From positions 1 through 64,000 of the forward strand of contig NZ_WVTD01000014.1 of NCBI RefSeq assembly GCF_009856825.1: 64,000 nucleotides of DNA, read 5' to 3'. Below are positions 48,201 through 55,848 of this stretch, piece by piece; the stretch's first letter is position 1, and each line of letters opens with the position of its first letter. A program made the position numbers and the translations under genes. This DNA comes from Novosphingobium silvae. Its GTDB lineage: Bacteria; Pseudomonadota; Alphaproteobacteria; Sphingomonadales; Sphingomonadaceae. Below the pieces are notes generated by a model. That model made no database searches. It was not told where the DNA came from and saw only the letters and a program-made list of their open reading frames with translations.

Positions 48201-48452
48201 GAACTTCCAGTCGCCATCCAGCGAAAGGTGATAGCGCGACTTCGCCACATCGCGCGAAAGAGCCATGCTGCGGCTCTCGAAGCCGTCGAAGGTGGTGTGC
48301 ATGGGTTCGGCGCCCTGCCGCACCACCTCGGGCTGCTCCCACTCGGCGGCGGGAGCTTGCGCTCCGTCTGGGGCCCCGGCTTGTGCCAGCGCCGGGATGG
48401 CGACGAGGGAGACGGCAAGCGCCGCCATGCTGGCCTGTATGGTGATGCGCAT
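45285..48452 (-). CDS. secreted GH2-family beta-galactosidase
   Basis: 1055 aa. Signal peptide (ALAVSLVAIPALAQAG). LacZ-like domain order: sugar-binding jelly roll (DWKFRLSQSPEARPADF), Ig-like domain, TIM barrel with acid/base in WSLGNETGIGD and nucleophile glutamate in LILCEYAHAMGNSLGD, then domain 4 and a small-chain-like C-terminus (APTDNDVGAG). AGGGGGAAG precedes the ATG. It is the last gene of the leftward run that begins with the lyase-like gene at 52818, following the peptidase by 71 bases. In that context galactosyl residues of plant glycoproteins are a plausible substrate. Confidence 0.93.
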   Translation of the reverse strand: MRITIQASMAALAVSLVAIPALAQAGAPDGAQAPAAEWEQPEVVRQGAEPMHTTFDGFESRSMALSRDVAKSRYHLSLDGDWKFRLSQSPEARPADFFKPDYDVSGWGTMKVPGILQAEGHGRAVFVGSGYPFPADQPRIDHSLNEVGSYRREFTVPPHFAGRRLLLTVGAAGAAYYIWVNGQRVGYSEDSKLPAEFDVTAYARPGRNIVAIELYRFADGSYLEDQDFWRVNGIERSVTLYAAPQTHIRDLVIDAGLKNDYRDGTLAVKVDLGGKPAAMRVRATLLDGRREVLTREETGAESGQGTLSLAAEIPSVRTWTAEAPNLYTLVVELLDWNGKLVEATSRRIGFRTVEITGGEVRVNGKRIMIRGVNRHEHDPHTFRIVSEETMHRDIELMKAANVNAVRTSHYPNDPRWYELADEYGLYVMDEANIESHGYLYKSQVADNDPSILLGNDPRWRAGHLDRVSRMVQRDRNHPSIIFWSLGNETGIGDSFEAAAKWVKQSDPTRLVSFLGWSMSNWRHPVNSYVDIFAPMYDDAPKMIDYAKDAGFTQPLILCEYAHAMGNSLGDIAGYWDVMRSHPKLQGGFVWDWVDQTMLLKDKEGREYWGQGIDFDPDPKAPGVHGDESPVGDGVIQSDRTPDPEYYELAHVQSPVTFVKADSGYSVINRHDHLDLSGFTLDWAVLEDGVDVAHGSLAAPAVPAGASAPLSVPVPAGRTTRAERILVLRARARAGTVPTQPAGHVVGWEQFVLAPGAALAVPQGAVTPQEGEGTLSLSSGGALLEIERGTGLVRRYMRDDKLLLTGGAPNFWRAPTDNDVGAGVPKTHAMWQHFSENRRVEAVVREGNAIVVRHDMGVGSVKTETRWSMAADGTVGVTLRFVPLRDTLPDPLRLGLAFETMPGLDRVAWYGRGPQETYSDRRSGGMIARWSGAVAEQFHDYARPQESGNKTDVRWLELTGSRRTGLAGSGLRVTGAQPLSVNALAFPYADLALKPPGKAHSSDIRPHGNGTLLVDMAQAGVGGDTGWNLDGRAHMPYRISLEPVTWSFTLGAPSGK

Positions 48453-48523
48453 CGTCTTCCCCCTTTATCATCCTCGCCCTGCCGTCAGGCCCCTTGTGGT
48501 GGGGCTGCGGCGAAAAGCGGTCG

Positions 48524-50806
48524 TCACTTGCCTTGCAGCGTCCGCACGAAGAACTCGAACTGGCGCCGCGTCACGTAGTCGATGGGACCGGTGGAACGCC
48601 CGACGCTGTGCTCCCCGCCGGGAACGACCAGGAGGTCGAAGTCCTTGTCCGCCTTGATGAGCGCGTCGGCCACCTGCATGGTGGAGGCCGGGTCCACGTT
48701 GCTGTCCTGCTCACCCACGATCAGGAACAGGTCGCCCTTGAGCTTCGCGGCGTTGTCCACGCCCGATGCGGCCGCATAGCTCTGGTCCACCGGCCAGCCC
48801 AGCCACTGTTCGTTCCAGCTGATCTTGTCCATGCGATTGTCGTAGCAGCCGGCGTAGGCGACGCCCGACTTGTAGAAATCGCCATGGAACAGCAGCGCGT
48901 TCAGCGTACTTTGCCCACCCGCCGACGCGCCGTAGATGCCGACGCGGCCTATGTCGTAGGCGGGATCCCTGGCGGCCATCGCCTTGTGCCACAGGATGCG
49001 GTCGGGAAAGCCGGAGTCCTGCAGGTTCTTCCACGCGACGTCATGGAACGCCTTGGAGCGGTTGGCCGTGCCCATGCCGTCGATCTGGACGACGATGAAG
49101 CCAAGATCGGCGAGCGCCTGCATCCCGATCACCTTGTCGCCGCCCGAATGGTAGCCGAAGGGCCAGAACTGCTTGGGCACGAAGCTGTCGTGCGGGCCGG
49201 CGTAGATGTTCTCGATCACCGGATACTTCTTCGCCGGATCGTAATCGCGCGGGCGCACGACGAGACCCCAGATGTCAGTCTTCCCGTCGCGCCCCTTCGC
49301 CTTGAACACTTCGGGCGCGCCGAAACCGGCGGCGGTGAGGCGCGAGATGTCGCCCCTGGTGACGGTACCCACCTCGCTACCGTCGCTCGCGCGGCGCAGC
49401 ACGCCAAGTGTCGGCATATCCACGCGCGACCAGGTATCGACAAGGAACTGCGCGTCGGGCGAAAGGCTGACTGCATGGTCGCCGTTGCCCGGGGTCAGCG
49501 GCGTCAGGTTCCGCCCGTCGAAATCGACGCGGTAGGCATGGCGGAAGTAGGGATCCTCGCCCCTGGCTGCTTCCATCCCGCTGGCGGTGAACCAGATCTG
49601 GCGCTTCGCCTCGTCCACCTTCAGCACTTCGCGCACCACCCAGTCGCCGGTGGTGATGCGGTTCTTCACCCGGCCCGTGCGAGTGTCGACGAGGTAGAGG
49701 TGGTTCCAACCGTCCCGCTCGGATGCCCAAACCATCTCCTCTCCCGACTTGCCGATCTCCTGCGCGAAGCGGCGGTCGGCATAGACGAAAGTGCGCGCGG
49801 TCTCGCTCACGGCGGCGTGCGCCTTGCCGGTCGCGGCATCGACCGCGATGACTTTTGCGCTCTGGAACCCGCGCGCGACATAGCCGAAGGAGACGGACGC
49901 CCCGTCCGGTCGCCAGTGCGGCTCGGAAAGCTCGTAGGGATTGGGGAACAGGGCATTGTCGACCACCGTCTGCCGGCCCGTGTCGACATCGAAGAGCACC
50001 GGCTGCTCGATGTCCACCGCGTCGCCCGGCTTGGGATAGAGCTGGCGCCGCAGCGTGGGCTGGATCTGGCCGTCGGGCGCCGCCTCCACGCGCAGCACCT
50101 CTCGCGCGTAGCCGGGGCGCACGCGGTAGATCATCAGGTGCCGGCCATCGGGGGACCAGGAAATCGTCTCGGGATCGTAGAAGTCGCCGGGCGAACCATC
50201 GGTGCTGAGGCGCACCGCCTCGCCCCCGCCCTTGGCGCGCACAATCAGATTGTCATCCTCCACCAGCGCTTCCCGGCGACCGTCTGGCGAGACGCGGGGG
50301 GTGTTGTCGGCAGGAACCGAAAGGTCGCGAACGACGCCGAAGCCGCGTGGGCGGCGGCGGCTTTCCTGCGGCGCGCAGGCATAGTCGACAAGCGTGCAAC
50401 GCCAGCCATCCTCACCCGTCCAGAACAGGATCGCGTCGCCCGCGCCTTCATAGCGGAACTCGGCGAACGGCAAATCGAGCGGGCGGACTGGCCTCCCCAT
50501 GACGCTCGTCAGCGCTGCGGCAAGGCGCGCGTGATCGAATGCGGGGGCCTTGGCGAGAGTGGCGGCATCCGCCGTCTCGAACGCGAAGCCGCCCTCCACC
50601 GTCTTGCGGTAGGTAAAAGACTTGCCGTCCGGCTTCCACGTGGCGGGCCAGGCGATCTCGCGCGTGAGGTACTGCCAGTCGGCCCGCAGGTGCACCGAGC
50701 GCGCGATCTCTTCCGCCGTCGGCGCCGCTACCGCAGCCGGGGGTGCAAGGAGGAACAGGCCCGCAAGAACGCCGGACAGCGGCAAACGGCGACGCGCAGG
50801 GAACAT
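48524..50806 (-). CDS. S9-family (DPP-IV type) dipeptidyl peptidase
   Basis: 760 aa from ATG 50806. Signal peptide (VLAGLFLLAPPAAVAAP). An N-terminal eight-bladed propeller (DPPIV_N) spans residues about 100-500. The C-terminal alpha/beta-hydrolase has nucleophile S628 in GIYGASAGGQS, acid D in SNVDPAS and H in PGGEHSVG. DPP-IV enzymes remove Xaa-Pro or Xaa-Ala dipeptides, which fits proline- or hydroxyproline-rich peptide substrates. It shares an operon with the hydroxyproline epimerase-like gene. Confidence 0.93.
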   Translation of the reverse strand: MFPARRRLPLSGVLAGLFLLAPPAAVAAPTAEEIARSVHLRADWQYLTREIAWPATWKPDGKSFTYRKTVEGGFAFETADAATLAKAPAFDHARLAAALTSVMGRPVRPLDLPFAEFRYEGAGDAILFWTGEDGWRCTLVDYACAPQESRRRPRGFGVVRDLSVPADNTPRVSPDGRREALVEDDNLIVRAKGGGEAVRLSTDGSPGDFYDPETISWSPDGRHLMIYRVRPGYAREVLRVEAAPDGQIQPTLRRQLYPKPGDAVDIEQPVLFDVDTGRQTVVDNALFPNPYELSEPHWRPDGASVSFGYVARGFQSAKVIAVDAATGKAHAAVSETARTFVYADRRFAQEIGKSGEEMVWASERDGWNHLYLVDTRTGRVKNRITTGDWVVREVLKVDEAKRQIWFTASGMEAARGEDPYFRHAYRVDFDGRNLTPLTPGNGDHAVSLSPDAQFLVDTWSRVDMPTLGVLRRASDGSEVGTVTRGDISRLTAAGFGAPEVFKAKGRDGKTDIWGLVVRPRDYDPAKKYPVIENIYAGPHDSFVPKQFWPFGYHSGGDKVIGMQALADLGFIVVQIDGMGTANRSKAFHDVAWKNLQDSGFPDRILWHKAMAARDPAYDIGRVGIYGASAGGQSTLNALLFHGDFYKSGVAYAGCYDNRMDKISWNEQWLGWPVDQSYAAASGVDNAAKLKGDLFLIVGEQDSNVDPASTMQVADALIKADKDFDLLVVPGGEHSVGRSTGPIDYVTRRQFEFFVRTLQGK

Positions 50807-50879
50807 GGCAGGCCTCTTCAGGAAAGCAAAAAAGCGCCGCCGGGCGCGGTCGGACCGGCCCGGTGGCACAGGGAGGGTG

Positions 50880-51878
50880 TTACTTGACCTGGAAGCCCGC
50901 CCAGAACGGGTCTTCCCGATCGATCCAGATGGTGTTGAAGCCCGTGGCCACTGCCGATCCCTCGATCGAGGGGATGATCGCGGGCACGTCGCCCAGCATG
51001 ACCGACTTCTCCACACGGCCGACGAAGCGCGAGCAGATGTAGCTCTCGTGGACGAATCGGTCCCCGACGGACAGGCGGCCGGTGGCGGCAAGATGCGCAA
51101 GACGCGCCGAAGTGCCGGTTCCGCAAGGGCTGCGGTCGATCGCCTTGTCGCCGTAGAACACCGCGTTGCGCCCGTCCGCGCCCTCGTGCACGGGCTTGTC
51201 GGCCCAGAGCACATGGCTGACGCCGCGGATCGTGGGATCGAGCGGGTGCACCGGCTCGAACTTCGCCCGCACTGCTTCGCGCACCCGGCCGGACAGGTCG
51301 ACTATGCGCGCCGCGCCAAGGTCGTCGAGGCCGGTATAGGCGCCCTGCGGCTCGATGATGGCATAGTAGTTGCCGCCATAGCTGACATCGATCGAAAGCG
51401 GCCCGATGCCCTCCACGTACACCTCGATGCCGCGCGCGGCGACATAGGCGGGGACATTGATGATGCGCACCGAGGTGACCTTGGGACCGTCCGTCTCATA
51501 GGCGATCTCGATGGTGCCGGCGGGCACTTCCACCTTGAGCTGGCCCGGCACCGCAGGCTGGATTAGCCCGTGCTCGAGCCCGAACGTGACCATGCCGATG
51601 GTGCCGTGCCCGCACATGGGCAGGCAGCCGCTGGTCTCTATGAACAGGATGCCGATGTCGTTGGCGGGATCGACAGGCGGATAGAGGAACCCGCCCGACA
51701 TCATGTCGTGGCCGCGCGGCTCGAAGCAGAGCCCGGTGCGGATCCAGTCGAAGCGGGCGAGGAAATCCTGCCGCCGCTCGGACATCGAGGCGCCTTTCAA
51801 CAGCGGCGCCCCGCCCGCCACAAGGCGGACGGGGTTACCTGCCGTATGGCCGTCGATGCAGAAGAACGTATGCCGCAT
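50880..51878 (-). CDS. proline racemase-family 4-hydroxyproline 2-epimerase-like enzyme
   Basis: 332 aa. Cofactor-independent two-base epimerase. Both catalytic cysteines are present, C89 in LPMCGHGTIG and C252 in RSPCGTGTSA. The two-cysteine form is that of proline racemases and trans-4-hydroxy-L-proline 2-epimerases; trans-3-hydroxyproline dehydratases have Thr at the second site. It would convert trans-4-hydroxy-L-proline to cis-4-hydroxy-D-proline. It starts 10 bases after the lyase gene stops, the next-but-one enzyme of the same pathway. Confidence 0.88.
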   Translation of the reverse strand: MRHTFFCIDGHTAGNPVRLVAGGAPLLKGASMSERRQDFLARFDWIRTGLCFEPRGHDMMSGGFLYPPVDPANDIGILFIETSGCLPMCGHGTIGMVTFGLEHGLIQPAVPGQLKVEVPAGTIEIAYETDGPKVTSVRIINVPAYVAARGIEVYVEGIGPLSIDVSYGGNYYAIIEPQGAYTGLDDLGAARIVDLSGRVREAVRAKFEPVHPLDPTIRGVSHVLWADKPVHEGADGRNAVFYGDKAIDRSPCGTGTSARLAHLAATGRLSVGDRFVHESYICSRFVGRVEKSVMLGDVPAIIPSIEGSAVATGFNTIWIDREDPFWAGFQVK

Positions 51879-51888
51879 CGACGCTCCT

Positions 51889-52818
51889 TCAGGCCAGAAC
51901 GGGGGTGGCGGCGGCCGTCGGGGTAAGGTCCGGCCGGGTGGCTGCCGCCTTCTCGACCATCGCGATCACCTCGGCGCGGCGCTCGCCCTGGAGCACGTAG
52001 CGCGGAGGCAGGACGCGCTCGGAACCGCGACCCATGACCTCTTCGGCCAGCTTGATCGACTGCACGAGGTCGTGCTCGGCATCGAGGTGAAGGAGCGGCA
52101 TGAACCAGCGATAGATCTCGAGAGCCTTGGCGTGGTCGCCCCGCTCGAAGGCGTTGACGAGTTCGACCGATTCCTTCGGGAAGGCGTTGGTGAGGCCCGA
52201 GACCCAGCCCTGCGCTCCCAGGTACAGGCCTTCGAGCGCGACGTCGTCGAGACCGGCGAAGAGCACGTAGCGATCGCCGAACTCGTTGCGGAAATCGGTG
52301 AAGCGGCGCGTGTCGGGAGCGGATTCCTTGACGGCGACGATGTTCTTCACGTCCACCAGCGCCGAGAGCACGTCCTTGTTGATGACGGTGCGGTAGGCGG
52401 GCGGGTTGTTGTAGAGCATGATCGGCAGATCCATGCTTTCGGCAACGCCCTTGAAGTGGTTCACCAGCTCGTGCGACTGCGGCACATAAACCATCGGAGG
52501 CAGCAGCATGAGACCGTCGGCGCCGGCCTTCTCGGCAGCCTGCGCGTAACGCGCGGCGCGGCGCGTGTCGTATTCCGAGCAGCCGGTGATGACGGGAACG
52601 CGGCCGTCCACGACTTCGACGATGGCGGAGAGAACCTGCACCTTCTCGTCATATTCGAGCGAGTTGTTTTCACCCACCGTTCCCAGTGCGATCACGCCGG
52701 TGACGCCGTCGCGGATCAGATCGTCGACGACACGCTGGGTGTCTGCCAGATCGATCGACAGGTCCGCGCGGAGCTGCGTGGTAACTGCCGGGAAAACGCC
52801 CTTCCAACCGATTGCCAT
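51889..52818 (-). CDS. DHDPS-family lyase/deaminase (pyrroline-4-hydroxy-2-carboxylate deaminase-like)
   Basis: 309 aa TIM barrel of the DHDPS/NAL family. Schiff-base lysine K164 in NIVAVKES, tyrosine Y136 in MLYNNPP, and GTVGEN at 46-51. Next to a 4-hydroxyproline epimerase, the best fit is the deaminase (LhpC-type) that yields 2-oxoglutarate semialdehyde. The related L-2-keto-3-deoxyarabonate dehydratase gives the same product from arabinose and cannot be excluded. AGGACGG precedes ATG 52818. It is the first gene of the leftward operon, 30 bases from the palindromic operator. Confidence 0.87.
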   Translation of the reverse strand: MAIGWKGVFPAVTTQLRADLSIDLADTQRVVDDLIRDGVTGVIALGTVGENNSLEYDEKVQVLSAIVEVVDGRVPVITGCSEYDTRRAARYAQAAEKAGADGLMLLPPMVYVPQSHELVNHFKGVAESMDLPIMLYNNPPAYRTVINKDVLSALVDVKNIVAVKESAPDTRRFTDFRNEFGDRYVLFAGLDDVALEGLYLGAQGWVSGLTNAFPKESVELVNAFERGDHAKALEIYRWFMPLLHLDAEHDLVQSIKLAEEVMGRGSERVLPPRYVLQGERRAEVIAMVEKAAATRPDLTPTAAATPVLA

Positions 52819-52848
52819 TAGATATTCCGTCCTACGTTGTGATTTAAA

Positions 52849-52864
52849 ATATCGTATACGATAT
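52849..52864. promoter_or_regulatory. operator ATATCGTATACGATAT (GntR-type) of the lyase-epimerase-peptidase operon
   Basis: A perfect 16-base palindrome centred on GTATAC, overlapping the predicted -10. GTATAC-centred palindromes are typical of FCD-class GntR regulators. The 12-mer AATATCGTATAC recurs at 58243, before the GH127 gene. No regulator gene is in the window. Confidence 0.7.
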
Positions 52865-52881
52865 GCGGTAACTTACGGCAA
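52853..52881 (-). promoter_or_regulatory. predicted promoter of the lyase-epimerase-peptidase-galactosidase operon
   Basis: On the minus strand TTGCCG (52881-52876), a 17-base spacer, then TATACG (52858-52853). The -10 lies inside the palindrome. Confidence 0.5.
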
Positions 52882-52942
52882 TTGCAAAGTATGCATCCAT
52901 CCATGTGTGTCATTGCAACTGCTCTCGTATCCCCAAACGAAT

Positions 52943-52967
52943 GGAGCCGGGCTGGCCGCCCGGCTCC
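52943..52967. terminator. hairpin terminator after the DUF885 gene
   Basis: GGAGCCGGGC (52943-52952) and GCCCGGCTCC (52958-52967), a perfect 10-bp stem with a 5-base loop. It separates the GH127-Ldh-DUF885 operon from the next operon. Confidence 0.65.
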
Positions 52968-53028
52968 GCTATGCACTTGCCAGAGGAAAGGCCGAATCCT
53001 CCGGCGGAAGACCAGCCTTGTCACCGGC

Positions 53029-54813
53029 TCACTCCTCGTCCGGGTAGGGGCCCTTGCCACCATCCGCGATCAGCTTGTCGATCCGTTCTCCCAGCACCGG
53101 CAGCGGTACGCCGCCCAGTTCCAACACCGCGTCATGGAAGGCGCGGATGTTGAACTTGGCCCCAAGCGCTGCCTCGGCCTTCTTGCGTCCGTTCACGAAG
53201 GCGAGCTGGCCCATGTAATAGGACAGCGCCTGTCCCGGCCATGAGATGTAGCGGTCCACCTCGGTCTCGATCTCGTGGTCGGAAAGGGCGGTGTTGTCGC
53301 GCAGGTATGCCTGCGCCTGCTCGCGGCTCCACCCCATGGCGTGGATGCCGGTATCCACGACGAGGCGCGAGGCGCGCCAGGCCTGGTAGCTCAGCATGCC
53401 GAAGCGATCGTACGGCGTCTCGTACATGCCCATGTCCTCGCCCAGCGCCTCGCAGTAAAGCGCCCAGCCCTCGCCGTAGGCCGAAAGGTAGGTCTCGCGG
53501 CGGAAGTCCGGCAGGTCCTTGTTCTCGGCCGCGAGCGGCATCTGCATCGCATGACCCGGCGCGCTCTCGTGCAGCGTCAGCGCCACCTGCGAATAGAACG
53601 GGCGGCTCGGCAGGTCGTAGGTGTTGACGAGGTAAATGCCCGGTCCGCCACGGCCGCCGGTGTAGAACGGAGCGATCTCGTCGGGCACCGGCTTGATGGC
53701 GAAGCGGCTGCGCGGCATGCGGCCGAAGAACTCATCGGCCTTGCCGTCGAAGGTCTTGGCGATCCAGGCCGCGCGGTAGAGCAGTTCGTTCGGCGTCTTG
53801 GGATAGAACTGCGGATCGGTGCGCAGGAAGTGCAGGAACGCCTTGAGATCGCCCTTGAACTTCACCTCGCTCATGACGTCCTGCATCTGCGAGCGGATGC
53901 GCGCCATCTCGGAAAGGCCGATCTGGTGGATGTCCTCTGCGCTCTTGTCGAGAGTCACGAACTCGCGGATCTTGGACTCGTAGTACGCCTTGCCGTCCGG
54001 CAGGTCATAGGCCGCCAGCGTCGTGCGCGCGCCCTTCTCGTACTCGCCGCGCATGAAGCCCAGGAGCTTGGCGTGCGCCGGAGTGACACCCTCGGCGATG
54101 AGCTTGCGGGCCTCGGCGCGCAGCTTCTCCTGCTCGGCGGCGGGAATGGTCGAGGGCAGGGCCTTGAGCGGCGCGTAGAAAGGCGATTCCTCCGCCGTTC
54201 TGGCGAGGGCCACCGTCTCGATACCCTTGTCGCGGCCCGCCAGCGTCACGCGGGGCGCGGTGAAGCCGCGCTTCAGGCCCGCGCGCATGTTCTCGATCTG
54301 CTGGTCGTAGTAGCGCGGGATCTCGCGCAGCATGACGAGGTAATCGTCCGCAGCCTCGCGGTTGCGCAGGGGATTGCGCGCCCACTCCGTGAGATCGCCC
54401 CAGAAGCTGGTGTCCGCGTTGAAGGGCTTCTCGTAATCGCGGTAGCGCTGCGATGCGAGCAGCGCGTCGATCTGCCCCTTGTAGACCGCGAAGTTCACCT
54501 TGTTGGCCGGCGAGAGCTGGTCCTGCGGGATCGCGGCAAGCTGCTTCTCCACGCTTTCCCAGCAGGCGAGCCGCTCGGCCTGCGCCTTGGGGCCGAGGTC
54601 GGGCAGCGAAACCTTGGCGTCCTTGGGCGTGTCCTCGCACGGGGCGGTCTGCTTCTGTCGCCAGGAGAACTCGGCGGTCGAGATCTTCTCGAACCCGGCG
54701 TCCGCACTTTCAGCCTTCGCCACCTGTGCAGCGGGCGCCGCCATGACTGGCGAAGGTGTCGCCACCATGGCCGCTCCTGCGAGCAGGACGGCGCGTCCGA
54801 GTGCATTCCTCAC
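53029..54813 (-). CDS. secreted DUF885-family peptidase
   Basis: 594 aa from a GTG at 54813. AAAGGGG lies 7 bases upstream of it, and a signal peptide follows immediately (RNALGRAVLLAGAAMVATPS, then PVMAAPAAQ). DUF885 proteins are predicted zinc metallopeptidases; the metal motif is visible as VALTLHESAPGHAMQM, with the downstream glutamate in YGEGWALYCE. The open frame has no stop between this gene and the upstream dehydrogenase, so a fused 937-aa product is formally possible. The internal ribosome site and signal peptide argue for separate translation. Confidence 0.85.
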   Translation of the reverse strand: MRNALGRAVLLAGAAMVATPSPVMAAPAAQVAKAESADAGFEKISTAEFSWRQKQTAPCEDTPKDAKVSLPDLGPKAQAERLACWESVEKQLAAIPQDQLSPANKVNFAVYKGQIDALLASQRYRDYEKPFNADTSFWGDLTEWARNPLRNREAADDYLVMLREIPRYYDQQIENMRAGLKRGFTAPRVTLAGRDKGIETVALARTAEESPFYAPLKALPSTIPAAEQEKLRAEARKLIAEGVTPAHAKLLGFMRGEYEKGARTTLAAYDLPDGKAYYESKIREFVTLDKSAEDIHQIGLSEMARIRSQMQDVMSEVKFKGDLKAFLHFLRTDPQFYPKTPNELLYRAAWIAKTFDGKADEFFGRMPRSRFAIKPVPDEIAPFYTGGRGGPGIYLVNTYDLPSRPFYSQVALTLHESAPGHAMQMPLAAENKDLPDFRRETYLSAYGEGWALYCEALGEDMGMYETPYDRFGMLSYQAWRASRLVVDTGIHAMGWSREQAQAYLRDNTALSDHEIETEVDRYISWPGQALSYYMGQLAFVNGRKKAEAALGAKFNIRAFHDAVLELGGVPLPVLGERIDKLIADGGKGPYPDEE

Positions 54814-55842
54814 TTCATTTCCCCTTTCGAGAACTTCCATAATGTCCTGGTGCAGCTTTGCCGGGATGCGCAGCCCTTCCGCGTCCGAGCGGGCGCGGGC
54901 AATGAGGCGACGGGTTCCCGGCAGGCGCGCGCCCTGCCCTTCGATGGCCTCGAACATCGCCTCGGCGCGGCGCAGGTGCTCTTCCACGCCGGCGCCGAGA
55001 AACCCGGCCGGGTCGATCGCTAGGATCAGCTCGCCGCCGATGGGCGATCCACCCCGGCCCTCGTCCGCCGCCATCGATTCCGCGCTGGTCATGTCGCCGA
55101 TGAGGGGGCCGGCGACCAGTTCCACCATGGCCGCGAGCGCCGAGCCCTTGTGCGCGCCGAACGTGCGCATGGCGCCTGCCAGCACGGCCGCTGCGTCGGT
55201 CGAGGGATTGCCCTGCGCATCGTAGCCCCAGTCGTCGGGAATGGCCTTGCCGGCGCGGCGGTGCAGTTCGATCTCTCCGCGCGCGACGGCGCTGGTGGCG
55301 AAATCGAACACGAAGGGCGACTTGCCGGGGCGCGGCCATCCGAAGGCGATCGGGTTGGTGCCGAACACCGGCTTCGTCCCGCCCTCAGGCGCGACCCACG
55401 AGTGGCTGGGCGTGAAGGCGAGCGCGACAAGCCCCTGCTCGGCCAGCGCCTCGACCTCGGGCCAGAGCGCGGCGAAGTGGACCGCGTTGTTGATCGCCAG
55501 CGCCGCGATGCCGTAGCGGCGCGCCTTCTCCACCAGCAGCGGCATGCCCTGTTCGAAAGGAAGCTGCGCGAACCCGCCCTGGCCGTCCACCCGCACCAGC
55601 GCCGGCGCGGGTTCGCTGACCTGCGGCACCGCATCGGGCACCACCACCCCGCGCTCCACCGAATTGGCGGCCACGAGCAGGCGGTAAAGCCCGTGCGAGG
55701 TGCATCCGTCACGTTCGCCGCGCACCATCGTCTCGGCGACGGCAGAGGCATGGTCGGGCGCGAGGCCCCAGGCGCCAAGCACGGTGCGGGCCAGTTCGCC
55801 CGCTTCCGCTATGGACAGAGATACGGTGTCGTCGGGGCTCAT
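54814..55842 (-). CDS. Ldh-family (malate/L-lactate, LDH2-type) NAD(P)-dependent oxidoreductase
   Basis: 343 codons from ATG 55842, open in frame into the next gene. Family marks are GERDGCTSHGLYRLL near residue 45, ALAINNAVHFAALWPEVEAL, VFGTNPIAFGWPRPG, FDFATSAVARGEIELH and GAHKGSALAAMVELVAGPLI. Members reduce 2-oxoacids or cyclic imines such as pyrroline-2-carboxylate, an intermediate of proline/hydroxyproline catabolism. It starts 6 bases after GH127 stops. The normal family end is near here, so a stop codon seems to have been lost; a one-base shift would expose TGA at 54817-54815. Confidence 0.82.
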
Positions 55843-55848
55843 GATCGC

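Noticed and set aside
48494..50887. 797-codon plus-strand frame opposite the S9 peptidase
   Set aside because: Antisense of a complete DPP-IV-type gene; composition is rich in Arg, Val, Gly and His with no domain.
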